The position numbers and the translations under genes were made by a program. Below the pieces are notes generated by a model. The model saw nothing but the letters and a program-made list of their open reading frames with translations, was not told where the DNA came from and ran no database searches. Positions 34,514-42,959 of a stretch of DNA of 64,000 nt are shown piece by piece (the first letter of the stretch is position 1; each line of letters begins with the position of its first letter). Source of the DNA: JAXHMM01 sp964528445 (GTDB lineage: Bacteria > Bacteroidota > Rhodothermia > Balneolales > Balneolaceae). The stretch lies in assembly GCA_964528445.1 (NCBI GenBank), contig CAZGSL010000001.1, positions 1 through 64,000 of the forward strand, read 5' to 3'.

Positions 34514-34566
34514 TAAATTGGGCTTGAATCAGTTTTACTACTAACTCAAACAGCTATCAAAGAGTG

Positions 34567-35901
34567 ATGAGAAAACTAGTACTCATATTAGGGTTATTGC
34601 TTTTAGGGGGGAACTGGGCCGCCGCGCAGCAGGAGGCTTCCCCGCCGGGAGGCATGAGCAAGCTTGCGGCCTACTCTATCTTTTCGGAAGACTATGAGAA
34701 CGAACAGTATCAGAACGCGCTGAAATTCGGCCGGTGGATCTGGCAGAACATGCCCCGGAAACTGGAGGGCCACCCGGGTTTCCGGCTGGAGCGCTCCATG
34801 AGATATCTCATTAACTCCTATACCGCCCTGGCGGAGCAGGCGGAAGATCCCAGTATCCGGGAGGCGTATGTGGATTCGGCGGGTACTCTGTACGAAAAGG
34901 TGTTCAATGAAATGGAAGATGATGAGATCGATCGCTTCCAGTGGCACCTGCGGTACGGACGGTTCATGCACCAGTATTCGGACTACATCGATGACGCCCT
35001 CAACAGGGCTGCCGAACAGTACCGCCAAGCGATGGAGATGAATCGGGAGAAGCTGATTGGTCAGGCCGATGGATACTATATTCAGTTCATTCTTCAGCAG
35101 ATGGTGGCACAAGAGCAAAAAGAGGAAGCGCTGCAGCTCATGGACGAACTGGAACCGGAGGTCTCTCCCTCGATGACGGACTATTTCGACAAGCAGCGCG
35201 AGAAACTGTTTGACACCCCAGAGGAGCGGATCGCGTTTCTCAAGGAGAAACTGAGCGAGGATCCCGAGAACCTGGATCTGCTGCACGAGCTGCGCTCCAT
35301 CTACGAGGACCAGGACAACGTCGAGGAGGTCCGCCGCATCAACCAGAAGCTCTACGAGCTGAACCCGACCTTCGAAAACATCCGGGCCATGGCCGAACTG
35401 GCGCGCAGCAACGCTAACTACGAGCAGGCCGTCAGGTATCTTACCGAGGCCATTGAAAAAGCTCCCAGCGACGGACTGCAGTACCAGATGCTGATGCAGC
35501 TCTCGCAGACCCATCTGAACAACGACAGCCTGGAAGAGGCGCGCACGTACGCCCGCAAGGCGGCCGACCTGGATTCCGAAGCAGCCGAACCCTATTTCCG
35601 TATCGGGTCAATCTACGCTCGTGCCGTCAGCAACTGCAGCCAGGGGCGCGATCTGACACGCCAGGACCGGGCCGTGTACTGGCTTGTGGTGGATTACATG
35701 CAGCGTGCCAAGGAAGTGAACCCCGCTGTGGCAAACCGTGCGGACTCACAAATCAAGACCTATTCCGACGCGGCTCCGCAGCGTGAAGACGTATTCTTTA
35801 CCGATGAGTGGGAAGAGGGAGAGTCCATACGGATCGACGGCTCCCTGAACGAGTGCTACAGCTGGATCAACGAGACCACCACCATTCCCACGTTCGACTG
35901 A
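34567..35901 (+). CDS. Secreted TPR-repeat protein
   Basis: 444 residues from the ATG at 34567 (GTG at 34564 also possible). Signal peptide to about residue 20 (LILGLLLLGGNWAAA-Q). Tetratricopeptide-like helical repeats run from about 40 to 360, clearest at 'ELNPTFENIRAMAELARSNANYEQAVRYLTEAIEKAP' and 'AEPYFRIGSIYARAV' (240-350). The C-terminal segment contains an isolated Cys pair (near 355 and 432). A periplasmic scaffold is likely. It ends the plus-strand run that begins at comA; a hairpin terminator follows at 35949-35974. Confidence 0.83.
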   Translation: MRKLVLILGLLLLGGNWAAAQQEASPPGGMSKLAAYSIFSEDYENEQYQNALKFGRWIWQNMPRKLEGHPGFRLERSMRYLINSYTALAEQAEDPSIREAYVDSAGTLYEKVFNEMEDDEIDRFQWHLRYGRFMHQYSDYIDDALNRAAEQYRQAMEMNREKLIGQADGYYIQFILQQMVAQEQKEEALQLMDELEPEVSPSMTDYFDKQREKLFDTPEERIAFLKEKLSEDPENLDLLHELRSIYEDQDNVEEVRRINQKLYELNPTFENIRAMAELARSNANYEQAVRYLTEAIEKAPSDGLQYQMLMQLSQTHLNNDSLEEARTYARKAADLDSEAAEPYFRIGSIYARAVSNCSQGRDLTRQDRAVYWLVVDYMQRAKEVNPAVANRADSQIKTYSDAAPQREDVFFTDEWEEGESIRIDGSLNECYSWINETTTIPTFD

Positions 35902-35948
35902 TTTTTAATCCCGGGAAACATTATTATCTTTCGATCCTGATGTAACGG

Positions 35949-35974
35949 CAGGGCGTCCCGCCGCCCTGTTTTTT
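35949..35974 (+). terminator. Intrinsic terminator after the TPR gene
   Basis: Stem CAGGGCG (35949-35955) and CGCCCTG (35962-35968), 6-nt loop, followed by six T residues. It closes the comA-to-TPR run and isolates rho. Confidence 0.85.
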
Positions 35975-36016
35975 CACCTCTTCAAGTGCTGTGAACCGAT
36001 TTCCATCCTCCGGTGA

Positions 36017-36041
36017 CAGTCTCTTCCGGCGCGGAAGACTG
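36017..36041 (+). promoter_or_regulatory. Leader hairpin upstream of rho
   Basis: CAGTCTCTTCC (36017-36027) can pair with GGAAGACTG (36033-36041) as a 9-bp stem with a 2-nt bulge and a 5-nt loop. It lies 32 nt before the rho start codon. Rho commonly autoregulates through its leader, so this may be part of that control; unproven. Confidence 0.35.
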
Positions 36042-36073
36042 CAGCGGAATGCTTAACCATACGATCATAACCC

Positions 36074-37252
36074 ATGGGACGATCCAAGAACAAGAAAGGC
36101 AAGAACGTATTCATTCCCCGCTTCAATGAGAACCAGAATGTCAGGGTGGCCGGGCGCTACCGCGGGGTGTGCGAAATAAACGAGAAGAACTACGGTTTCG
36201 CCCGGAAACTGGATCACGAATTCAGCTACGAACCCAGCGATCCCTTTTTGAAGCCGGACGAGGTGGAGCATTACGATCTTCGCCCCGGGCTGGTGCTCGA
36301 GGGGGAGTATGAGGAAGACGATCACGGCCACCGCCACATCCACTCCATCGAGACAATCAACGACCGCGATCCGGAGGACTGGTTCCATACCACACGCTTT
36401 GAGTTGCAGACCCCGATCATGCCGGTAGAGCCGATTAAGCTGGGGCACGATCCGGATAATGTCGACATGCGGGTCATAGACCTCGTCGCCCCAATCGGCA
36501 AGGGGCAGCGGGCACTGATCGTGGCACCGCCGAGGACGGGGAAAACGGTGCTCTTGAAAAAGATGACCGAATCGATCTGTGATAATTACCCGGACATCCA
36601 TACCGGGGTGCTGCTGGTGGACGAGCGCCCGGAGGAGGTGACGGACTTCCTGCGGTCTACCGAGGCCCAGGTTTTCGCCTCCTCGAACGACAAGCCCAAC
36701 AAAAGCCATATACGGGTGACCGAGCTGGCTCTGGGTTACGTCAAACGGAAAGCGGAGATGGGAGAGGACGCCGTCCTGCTCATCGATTCCCTGACCCGTC
36801 TGGGACGCTCCTACAATACGGCGCAGGCCAATAGCGGTCGCACGCTGAGCGGGGGACTCGATATACGGGCACTGGAGATTCCCAAAAAGATTTTCGGCTC
36901 GGCCCGCAAGATTGAGGGAGGAGGATCGCTCACGATCATCGCTACCTGCCTGGTGGAGACCAACTCCCGAATGGACGATCTCATCTTCGAGGAGTTCAAG
37001 GGCACGGGCAATATGGAGCTGGTGCTGGATCGCGACCTGGCCAACGACCGCATCTTTCCCGCCATCAACATCTCATCCTCGGGCACCCGGAACGAAGACA
37101 AGTTCATCGAGGATTCCCTTGAGGAGCGCAATATGGTGCGGCGCTATCTGCTCAAGAAATCTCCCAAAGAGTCGATGCAGAGTCTGCTGAAAGTGCTGCG
37201 CAACACCGAAAGCAACGAGGAGCTGCTGAATCAGATCGCCGCGATGGCGTAG
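36074..37252 (+). CDS. rho: Transcription termination factor Rho
   Basis: 392 residues. RNA-binding domain at the N-terminus (about 15-95), then the RecA-like motor: Walker A in 'APPRTGKTVLLKK' (151-163), 'VDERPEEVTDF' near 180 (R/Q-loop region), 'DSLTRLGRSYN' near 237-247 (Walker B) and 'GGGSLTIIATCLVET' near 283-297. Shorter than E. coli Rho (419) because the N-terminal helical Rho_N part is missing and replaced by a basic 'RSKNKKGKN' start. Acts as a hexameric RNA helicase. Has a structured leader and follows a strong terminator, so is likely monocistronic. Converges on the rhodanese gene. Confidence 0.97.
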   Translation: MGRSKNKKGKNVFIPRFNENQNVRVAGRYRGVCEINEKNYGFARKLDHEFSYEPSDPFLKPDEVEHYDLRPGLVLEGEYEEDDHGHRHIHSIETINDRDPEDWFHTTRFELQTPIMPVEPIKLGHDPDNVDMRVIDLVAPIGKGQRALIVAPPRTGKTVLLKKMTESICDNYPDIHTGVLLVDERPEEVTDFLRSTEAQVFASSNDKPNKSHIRVTELALGYVKRKAEMGEDAVLLIDSLTRLGRSYNTAQANSGRTLSGGLDIRALEIPKKIFGSARKIEGGGSLTIIATCLVETNSRMDDLIFEEFKGTGNMELVLDRDLANDRIFPAINISSSGTRNEDKFIEDSLEERNMVRRYLLKKSPKESMQSLLKVLRNTESNEELLNQIAAMA

Positions 37253-37284
37253 CCCCTGTCCGGTGAGCCGGCCTGCCCGGGGAT

Positions 37285-37614
37285 TCAGTAAACGGGAAGA
37301 CTGGTATCGACCTTCCGAGCCCACTCGTTGATGCCGCCCTCCAGGTTTTTCACGTTGTTAAAACCCTCCTTTTCCAGCAGCTTGCAGGCCTTCTCGCTCC
37401 GTCCTCCGCTGCGGCAGAGGCAGACAATCTCCCGATCCCTTCCGGCCTCCAGTTCGTCCAGCCTCTCGGAGAGCTGGCCCAGCGGAATGAGCTGGGAATG
37501 TTCGTACTCGATGCTGGACTGGTACTGCTCGAAAGGTTCGCGGACGTCCAGGAGAAAGACCTCTTCGCCCGCGTCGATTTTCTCCTTGAATTCCTCTGCG
37601 GTGATTTTATTCAT
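37285..37614 (-). CDS. Single-domain rhodanese
   Basis: 109 residues, one rhodanese domain without signal peptide. 'EEVFLLDVREPFEQYQSSIEYEHSQLIPLGQLSERL' and the active-site loop 'CRSGGRS' (Cys near 67; loop of six residues as in thiosulfate/sulfur carriers) are intact; the end 'GFNNVKNLEGGINEWA' completes the domain. It transfers or carries sulfane sulfur. Last gene of the minus-strand run that starts at miaA, 86 bp after lptB. Confidence 0.9.
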   Translation of the reverse strand: MNKITAEEFKEKIDAGEEVFLLDVREPFEQYQSSIEYEHSQLIPLGQLSERLDELEAGRDREIVCLCRSGGRSEKACKLLEKEGFNNVKNLEGGINEWARKVDTSLPVY

Positions 37615-37700
37615 GGCGGTACTGCCTGTTGGCTTCTGAGGTTGGGATTCCGTGTGAAAATTCGCTGGCCGGGCATCATTCCTGCTCTCAGGCGTCTTCC

Positions 37701-38465
37701 TTACTCTTCGGATTCGTAGCGGTCCAGGCGGAACTGCCTCCCCAGGTAGAGCCTCTTCGCCTCCTCGTCTTCCGCCAGCTTGTCGGCCGACCCTTCCTTC
37801 AGGATTCTGCCCTCGAACATCAGGTAGGCCCGGTCGGTGATCGCCAGCGTTTCGTGGACGTTGTGGTCGGTAATGAAGATGCCGATGTTACGGTGTCTCA
37901 GGTCCGAGATAATTTCCTGGATATCCTCCACCGCGATGGGGTCCACTCCGGCGAAAGGCTCGTCCAGCAGGATGAATTTGGGGTCGGTGACCAGGGCCCG
38001 TGCGATCTCGGTCCGCCGCCGCTCTCCTCCCGAAAGGCTGTACCCCTTGCTGTCGGCCACACGCTCCAGGCCGAACTCCTCGATAAGGGATTCCGTCCGG
38101 CGCTTTATCTCTTTCCGGTCCAGGTCGTGAAACTCCAGGACCGATTCCAGGTTCTCCCTCACGGTGAGGTTTCGGAAGACGCTGGCTTCCTGGGCCAGGT
38201 AGCCGATCCCCTGGCGGGCACGCCGGTACATGGGCATGTCGGTGATATCCTCCCCGTCCAGGAAGATGCGTCCCCTGTTCGGCGGAATCAGTCCCACGAA
38301 CATGTAGAAGGTGGTGGTTTTGCCCGCTCCGTTGGGACCCAGCAGTCCTACGATCTCCCCCTGGGTTACCTCGATGGAGACGTCGGAAACCACGGTCCGC
38401 TTGCGGAAACTTTTGGTGAGGTCGCGGCTGTGGAGCTTTCGGTTTGAAGGGGCCTGTTCGGTCAC
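37701..38465 (-). CDS. lptB: LPS export ABC transporter ATP-binding protein
   Basis: 254 residues from a GTG at 38465, which overlaps the purQ stop (GTGA). The frame opens further upstream but that part lies inside purQ. ABC marks: Walker A 'GPNGAGKTTTF' near 47-57, Q-loop 'LAQEASVFRNLTV', signature 'LSGGERRRTEIARAL' near 145-159, Walker B 'FILLDEPFAGVDP' near 163-175 and H-loop 'DHNVHETL'. These are the LptB version (ITDHNV rather than a generic importer). It powers lipopolysaccharide extraction with LptF/G. The rest of the Lpt machinery is outside the window. Confidence 0.93.
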   Translation of the reverse strand: MTEQAPSNRKLHSRDLTKSFRKRTVVSDVSIEVTQGEIVGLLGPNGAGKTTTFYMFVGLIPPNRGRIFLDGEDITDMPMYRRARQGIGYLAQEASVFRNLTVRENLESVLEFHDLDRKEIKRRTESLIEEFGLERVADSKGYSLSGGERRRTEIARALVTDPKFILLDEPFAGVDPIAVEDIQEIISDLRHRNIGIFITDHNVHETLAITDRAYLMFEGRILKEGSADKLAEDEEAKRLYLGRQFRLDRYESEE

Positions 38466-39166
38466 GATGCGACGGCCATGCTGTTGAGGATGGACTCGAA
38501 TATCTTTTTGCCGTCGTCCGAACCCAGCTTCTTCTCCACGGCGCGTTCGGGATGGGGCATCATGCCGACCACGTTTCTTCCGCGGTTGCATATTCCCGCG
38601 ATATGGTCTACCGAACCGTTGAAATTGGATTCGGGGGTCAGCTCTCCCCCGGCATCGCAGTAACGGAAAATCACCTGGTCCCCGTCCCGAAGCTCCTTGA
38701 GGGTATCCTCGTCGGTGTAGTAATTGCCCTCCCCGTGGGCCACGGGAATTTGCATCACTTCTCCCGGCGCGAGATCCCGGGTGAAGAGGGTGTCGCTGCT
38801 CTCGCAGCGGATCCAGGTCTGTTTGCAGACGTAGCGGAGATTCCGGTTGTGCATCATGGCCCCGGGCAGCAGTCCGGCCTCGAGCAGGATCTGAAAGCCG
38901 TTGCAGATCCCCAGCACCGGCCTCCCCTCCCCGGCGTAGTCGAGTACCGACTGCATGATGGGCGAAAAGCGTGCGATCGCCCCGCTGCGAAGGTAGTCGC
39001 CGTAGGAGAAGCCCCCGGGGATCAGCAGCAGGTCCACCCCCTCCAGGTCGGTATCCTTGTGCCAGAGGAAGCGGGTATCGGCATCCATGACGTGCGCCAG
39101 GGCGTGATACGCGTCGTGGTCGCAGTTGGAGCCTGGAAATACAATTACGCCGAAAGTAGTTGCCAC
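38462..39166 (-). CDS. purQ: Phosphoribosylformylglycinamidine synthase, glutaminase subunit
   Basis: 234 residues with a GTG start at 39166. Class I glutamine amidotransferase: 'FPGSNCDHDAYHAL' near 10-23, 'IPGGFSYGDYLRSGAIAR' near 49-66, nucleophile Cys in 'GICNGFQIL' near 86-94, and His/Glu in 'MPHPERA' near 209. It supplies ammonia to PurL for FGAM formation, with PurS as the third subunit. purS is two genes upstream, with clpS between them (2-bp gap to clpS). Overlaps lptB by 4 bp. purL is not in the window. Confidence 0.96.
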   Translation of the reverse strand: MATTFGVIVFPGSNCDHDAYHALAHVMDADTRFLWHKDTDLEGVDLLLIPGGFSYGDYLRSGAIARFSPIMQSVLDYAGEGRPVLGICNGFQILLEAGLLPGAMMHNRNLRYVCKQTWIRCESSDTLFTRDLAPGEVMQIPVAHGEGNYYTDEDTLKELRDGDQVIFRYCDAGGELTPESNFNGSVDHIAGICNRGRNVVGMMPHPERAVEKKLGSDDGKKIFESILNSMAVAS

Positions 39167-39168
39167 GT

Positions 39169-39510
39169 CTATCCTTTGATTTCCGTTATCAGTTGAATCT
39201 CTTTAAGCACGCCGTTGATTTCGAAGCAATCCTCGAAGGAGCCTTCGTACACCCTGGCCTTTCCCTCGTTGTGTACCTTGTAGGTCAGCTCCTCGGCATG
39301 GGACCGGCTGCAGCCCAGCGCTTTTTTAAGCTGTGCGATAACCTCCTCGAAGGTATGGATGTCGTCGTCGTAGAGGATGACACGCCAGGGGGTATCCTCA
39401 TCCTCCTCGGATTCGTCCTCCTCCATGACCTCCACCTCCACATCCGGGGTGGCAGGCTTTTTCCTGCGCTCCGGTTCGGATCCGAACAGCTGCTCCGACG
39501 GATCGATCAT
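39169..39510 (-). CDS. clpS: ClpS, adaptor of the ClpAP/ClpCP protease
   Basis: 113 residues. A poorly conserved acidic N-terminal tail (about 1-39, including 'EVEVMEEDESEEDEDT') precedes the core 'PWRVILYDDDIHTFEEVIAQLKKALG' and 'AEELTYKVHNEGKARVYEGSFEDC'. These contain the N-degron-binding Asp-Asp and His of ClpS. It delivers N-end-rule substrates to the Clp ATPase. Unusual place between purS and purQ, 11 bp after purS and 2 bp before purQ, so it is made with purine enzymes. Confidence 0.95.
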   Translation of the reverse strand: MIDPSEQLFGSEPERRKKPATPDVEVEVMEEDESEEDEDTPWRVILYDDDIHTFEEVIAQLKKALGCSRSHAEELTYKVHNEGKARVYEGSFEDCFEINGVLKEIQLITEIKG

Positions 39511-39521
39511 AAGCCGACGCT

Positions 39522-39770
39522 TCAGTTTTTATGAACGGTGATTTCAAAATCCTCCATGACTTCGTTGGCCAGTAGACGGGTGCAGGCCTCCTCCGCGATC
39601 TCCCGTGCTTTCTCTTCCGAGCCCGCATCGATGTTCATCTCGATTCGCTTGCCGATGCGAAGGTCCTCGATCTCGCCGAGGCCCAGGTTTTGAAGGGCCT
39701 GGTGGGCCGCTTTCCCCTGGGGATCCAGGATAGATCTGCGGAGGGTAACGTTTACGGTGGCTTTGTACAT
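39522..39770 (-). CDS. purS: Phosphoribosylformylglycinamidine synthase subunit PurS
   Basis: 82 residues. 'YKATVNVTLRRSILDPQGKAAHQALQNLGLGEIEDLRIGKRIEM' is the standard PurS pattern (beta strand, Asp-Pro-Gly-like turn, helix, 'R-x-G-K'). The protein is a small bridging subunit that joins PurQ to PurL. First gene of the purS-clpS-purQ-lptB cluster, 38 bp after miaA. Confidence 0.95.
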   Translation of the reverse strand: MYKATVNVTLRRSILDPQGKAAHQALQNLGLGEIEDLRIGKRIEMNIDAGSEEKAREIAEEACTRLLANEVMEDFEITVHKN

Positions 39771-39808
39771 TCGTGGTACGTTAGGGATTAACAGTCACGG
39801 CCCTAAAG

Positions 39809-40798
39809 TTAATCTTTATTTGACATAGCTGCTAAACGCTTCTCGATCGCTCCGGCGCATGCTTCGGGCGAACGTCCGCCGGCATCGATCCACCGGATGA
39901 AATCCCATCGGCGGAACCAGGTGATCTGGCGCTTGGCATAGCGGCGGGTCCGCTGCTTGATGCGCCGTACCATCTCCTCCTCCCCGATCTCCCCGTTCAG
40001 ATGGGCGATCGGCTCCCGGTACCCCACGGTGTTGAGCCCGGGGTCGTCGGAGGTGTACCCGGCGTCCAGCAGGGCGCGGACCTCATCCAGCAGGCCTCGC
40101 TCCATCATGCGGTCCACCCGCCGGTTGATACGTTCGTAGAGCTCCTCGCGTTCCCGGCGCAGCCCGAACACCGCCAGGTCGTCCGGCGGGACGATACGCT
40201 GCCGGCCGGTGTGAAACGAGCTGAACGCCTTGCCCGTCTGCATCCATACGTCCAGGGCACGGACGATGCGCTGGGGATTCATGCCGTCCATTTTTTCCGC
40301 GTACTCCGGGTCCACCTCCCGAAGCTGTCGGTAGAGCACCTCCACGCCCTCCTCCGCCATCCGCTCCTGCAACCTGCGGCGGTTCTCAGGGTCGGTCGGG
40401 GGCACGTCGTCGAGGGGCTGGATCAGGCACTGCAGGTGCAGGGTGCTTCCCCCCGCGTATATCACCGGCTTCCCGCGGCCGTTGATCTCCCGCGTCCACT
40501 CCCGGGCCCGCTCGCAGAAGTCGGCCGCGCTGTCCCGTTCGTCCGGCTCCAGGATGGAGATGTTGTAGTGGGGCACGGCCTGCAGGTGGTCGGACGTTGG
40601 CGTGGCCGTGCCGATGTCAACTCCCCGGTAGCACTGCCGGGAATCGGCCGATACGATCTCCGCCTCCAGGCGGAGGGCGAGTCGGAGAGCGACGGAGGAT
40701 TTCCCCACGGCGGTGGGGCCGAGGATCATGACATTCACGGCATGCGCTGTCCGTTCGGATTCGAGCCCTATTATAACCAATGTGGGAGCAAGGTTCAT
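39809..40798 (-). CDS. miaA: tRNA dimethylallyltransferase
   Basis: 329 residues from the ATG at 40798; the P-loop 'GPTAVGKSS' then begins near residue 26, whereas a GTG at 40738 or ATG at 40729 would place it at the family-typical position near 5, so the start is uncertain. Other marks: 'SADSRQCYRGVDIGTATP', 'ISILEPDERDSAADF', 'YAGGSTLHLQCL', 'NPQRIVRALDVW' and 'QRTRRYAKRQITWFRR'. MiaA adds dimethylallyl to A37 of tRNAs reading U-starting codons. Probably heads the run that includes purS, clpS, purQ, lptB and the rhodanese gene. Confidence 0.94.
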   Translation of the reverse strand: MNLAPTLVIIGLESERTAHAVNVMILGPTAVGKSSVALRLALRLEAEIVSADSRQCYRGVDIGTATPTSDHLQAVPHYNISILEPDERDSAADFCERAREWTREINGRGKPVIYAGGSTLHLQCLIQPLDDVPPTDPENRRRLQERMAEEGVEVLYRQLREVDPEYAEKMDGMNPQRIVRALDVWMQTGKAFSSFHTGRQRIVPPDDLAVFGLRREREELYERINRRVDRMMERGLLDEVRALLDAGYTSDDPGLNTVGYREPIAHLNGEIGEEEMVRRIKQRTRRYAKRQITWFRRWDFIRWIDAGGRSPEACAGAIEKRLAAMSNKD

Positions 40799-40928
40799 TC
40801 CCCCGGAAGAGCCCCCCAATGAACGGATCTGCGGTTGCTAAGAGAGCAAGGATTTATTAGTATAAGGTACCTTTTTAAAGTAATTTTTTGGGCGTCAGTC
40901 CAGAACATTCAGCCTAAATTTTTTGAAT

Positions 40929-42044
40929 ATGAAATTCAACGTATCGAGCAGTGACCTGGTGAAAGCGCTCTCCGCGGTGTCCGGTGCGGTCCCCAACAAG
41001 GCCACCCTTCCCATCCTGGAAACCATTCTGTTTGAGAGCGAGGACGGCAAGATTCGGCTCACCGCCACCGACCTTGAGATATCGATCATCGAATACATGT
41101 CGGCCGATATCGAGGAGGGCGGTTCCGTGGCCATTCCAGCCAGGCGTCTGACCGAAACGCTCAGGCAGCTGCCCGATATACCGGTTGCATTCGAAATTGA
41201 CGAGAAATTCAACGTGCGTTTCAGCACCGACAAGGGGACCTACAAGCTGGTGGGAGAGGATCCGGACGAGTTTCCTGAGGTGCCCGACCTGGACGAAGGA
41301 ATTACGCTGGAGACCTCCAAGGACCTGGTTCTGAACGCGATTGACAAGACGCTTTTCGCCGTCTCCAACGACGACCTGCGGCCCGCCATGATGGGAGTCT
41401 ATTTCGAAATCGGTCCCGAAGAGAGCAAGTTTGTCGCGACCGACGGACACCGGCTGGTAAAGTACATTCAAGAGGGGCTGACGTCGGACGAGGAGGTCAC
41501 CTTTATTGTGCCCGAAAAGGCGCTGAGCCTGGTCCAGAAGGCCCTTCACGACGAGGAGTGCGTGCTGACCGTAACCGAGGACCACGTGCGCTACAAGAGC
41601 GGGAATACGGTGGTAATTACCCGCCTGATCAACGAGCAGTATCCCAACTACGAATCGGTGATCCCCAAGGACAACGACAAGCAGCTGGTGATTTCCAAGG
41701 AGCAGATGCTCTCCACCGTTCGCCGGGTCTCCATTTTTTCGAGTACCACCACCCGGCAGATCCGCCTGCAGATGGAGAACGACCAGCTGACCATCCGGGC
41801 CGAGGACATCGACATGAGCAGCGAGGCCAAGGAGACGATCGCCTGCGAGTACGACAACGAGAAGATGGAGATCGGCTTCAATGCCAAGTACCTCTCCGAC
41901 GTGCTGAGCAACGTGGACGACGAGGAGGTCTATTTCGAGTTCTCGACGCCCAACCGAGCAGGGATCGTAAAACCGTCCGAAGAGGAGGAGGGCGAGCAGA
42001 TACTCATGCTGGTGATGCCGGTGATGCTGAACACCTATGCGTAA
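40929..42044 (+). CDS. dnaN: DNA polymerase III beta subunit (sliding clamp)
   Basis: 371 residues from the ATG at 40929. Three-domain clamp: 'MKFNVSSSDLVKALSAVSGAVPNKATLPILETILFE' opening, 'LTATDLEISI' near 40, 'GVYFEI', 'FVATDGHRLVKY' near 165, 'PEKALSLV', and the close 'EQILMLVMPVML' where E. coli has 'YVVMPMRL'. It encircles DNA and tethers polymerases; Pol IV in this window has a fitting clamp peptide. Not next to dnaA here. Overlaps the next gene by 8 nt. Confidence 0.97.
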   Translation: MKFNVSSSDLVKALSAVSGAVPNKATLPILETILFESEDGKIRLTATDLEISIIEYMSADIEEGGSVAIPARRLTETLRQLPDIPVAFEIDEKFNVRFSTDKGTYKLVGEDPDEFPEVPDLDEGITLETSKDLVLNAIDKTLFAVSNDDLRPAMMGVYFEIGPEESKFVATDGHRLVKYIQEGLTSDEEVTFIVPEKALSLVQKALHDEECVLTVTEDHVRYKSGNTVVITRLINEQYPNYESVIPKDNDKQLVISKEQMLSTVRRVSIFSSTTTRQIRLQMENDQLTIRAEDIDMSSEAKETIACEYDNEKMEIGFNAKYLSDVLSNVDDEEVYFEFSTPNRAGIVKPSEEEEGEQILMLVMPVMLNTYA

Positions 42045-42831
42045 GATCATCACCCTTACGACCGATTTCGGTCTGCAGGACTATTATGTCAGCGCTATGA
42101 AAGCCGTTATCCTGGGCATCGCCCCGGACGCGCGGCTGGTTGACATCTCTCATGAAATTCCCCCCCAGGATATCATGGCCGGCGCGTGGGTGCTGAGGAA
42201 TTCGGCCATGATGTTCCCGCCCGGCACCGTCCATACCATCGTCGTGGATCCCGGCGTGGGGACCGACCGCAAGGGGGTGGCCCTGGAGATCAACGACCGG
42301 TTTTTCGTAGGGCCCGACAACGGAATTTTCTCCCTTCTGACCGGCCGGTACGACTTCCGGGCCGTGCATCTGGAAAATTCCGGCTACTGGCGGGAGGAGA
42401 TCTCCACCACGTTTCACGGGAGAGACATATTCGCGCCTGTCGCCGCGCATCTCGCCGCCGGGGTTCCCCTCGAGGAGCTGGGCGGGGCGGTGGACGAGCT
42501 GGTCAACTACCGATGGGCCGAGCCCATCGCCGACCGGGATGGCCTGCAGGGATGGGTCATCCACATCGACAAATTCGGGAACCTGGTGACCAATGTTCCC
42601 CGCTCCCTCATCGATGAGGTGGCGGGCGGCCGCAGCGTGAAGATTTACGTGGGCAACACCATACTGGACGAGGTCGTGGAGACCTTCGGGTCGGTGGAGG
42701 AGGGCGAGCCGGCCGCCTACATCGGCAGCTCCGGCATGCTGGAGATCGGCATCAACAAGGGCGACGCGGAAGAGATGCTCGGCGTGCAGAAAGGCGCCCA
42801 GGTCTCCCTGGTGCTTCAGAAGGAGGAGTAG
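42037..42831 (+). CDS. SAM hydroxide adenosyltransferase / SAM hydrolase
   Basis: 264 residues. 'ITLTTDFGLQDYYVSAMKAVI' opening with the Asp of the adenosyl site, 'DISHEIPPQDI', 'VHTIVVDPGVGTDRKG' with the conserved Asp-Pro-Gly-Val-Gly, 'FVGPDNGIFSLL', 'FHGRDIFAPVAAHLA' (Arg-Asp-His-type catalytic region) and 'HIDKFGNLVTN' place it in the DUF62 family, which hydrolyses S-adenosylmethionine to adenosine and methionine. Overlaps dnaN by 8 nt and is surely cotranslated. A hairpin follows at 42845-42861. The physiological reason for linkage to dnaN is unknown. Confidence 0.92.
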   Translation: MRKIITLTTDFGLQDYYVSAMKAVILGIAPDARLVDISHEIPPQDIMAGAWVLRNSAMMFPPGTVHTIVVDPGVGTDRKGVALEINDRFFVGPDNGIFSLLTGRYDFRAVHLENSGYWREEISTTFHGRDIFAPVAAHLAAGVPLEELGGAVDELVNYRWAEPIADRDGLQGWVIHIDKFGNLVTNVPRSLIDEVAGGRSVKIYVGNTILDEVVETFGSVEEGEPAAYIGSSGMLEIGINKGDAEEMLGVQKGAQVSLVLQKEE

Positions 42832-42844
42832 CCGCCGGAGCCGC

Positions 42845-42861
42845 ACAGCCGCCCCGGCTGT
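42845..42861 (+). other. Hairpin after the SAM hydrolase gene
   Basis: ACAGCCG (42845-42851) and CGGCTGT (42855-42861) form a 7-bp stem with a 3-nt loop 14 bp after the stop. No T-run follows, so termination is doubtful. Confidence 0.4.
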
Positions 42862-42959
42862 AACAACGCGGGCATTTCCTGCGTATCGGTTAAACTCCCA
42901 CGGCGCCGGTATTGCCGGAGAACCATACCGAAGCAGCCGCAAATTCATCCCCCTGCGAC

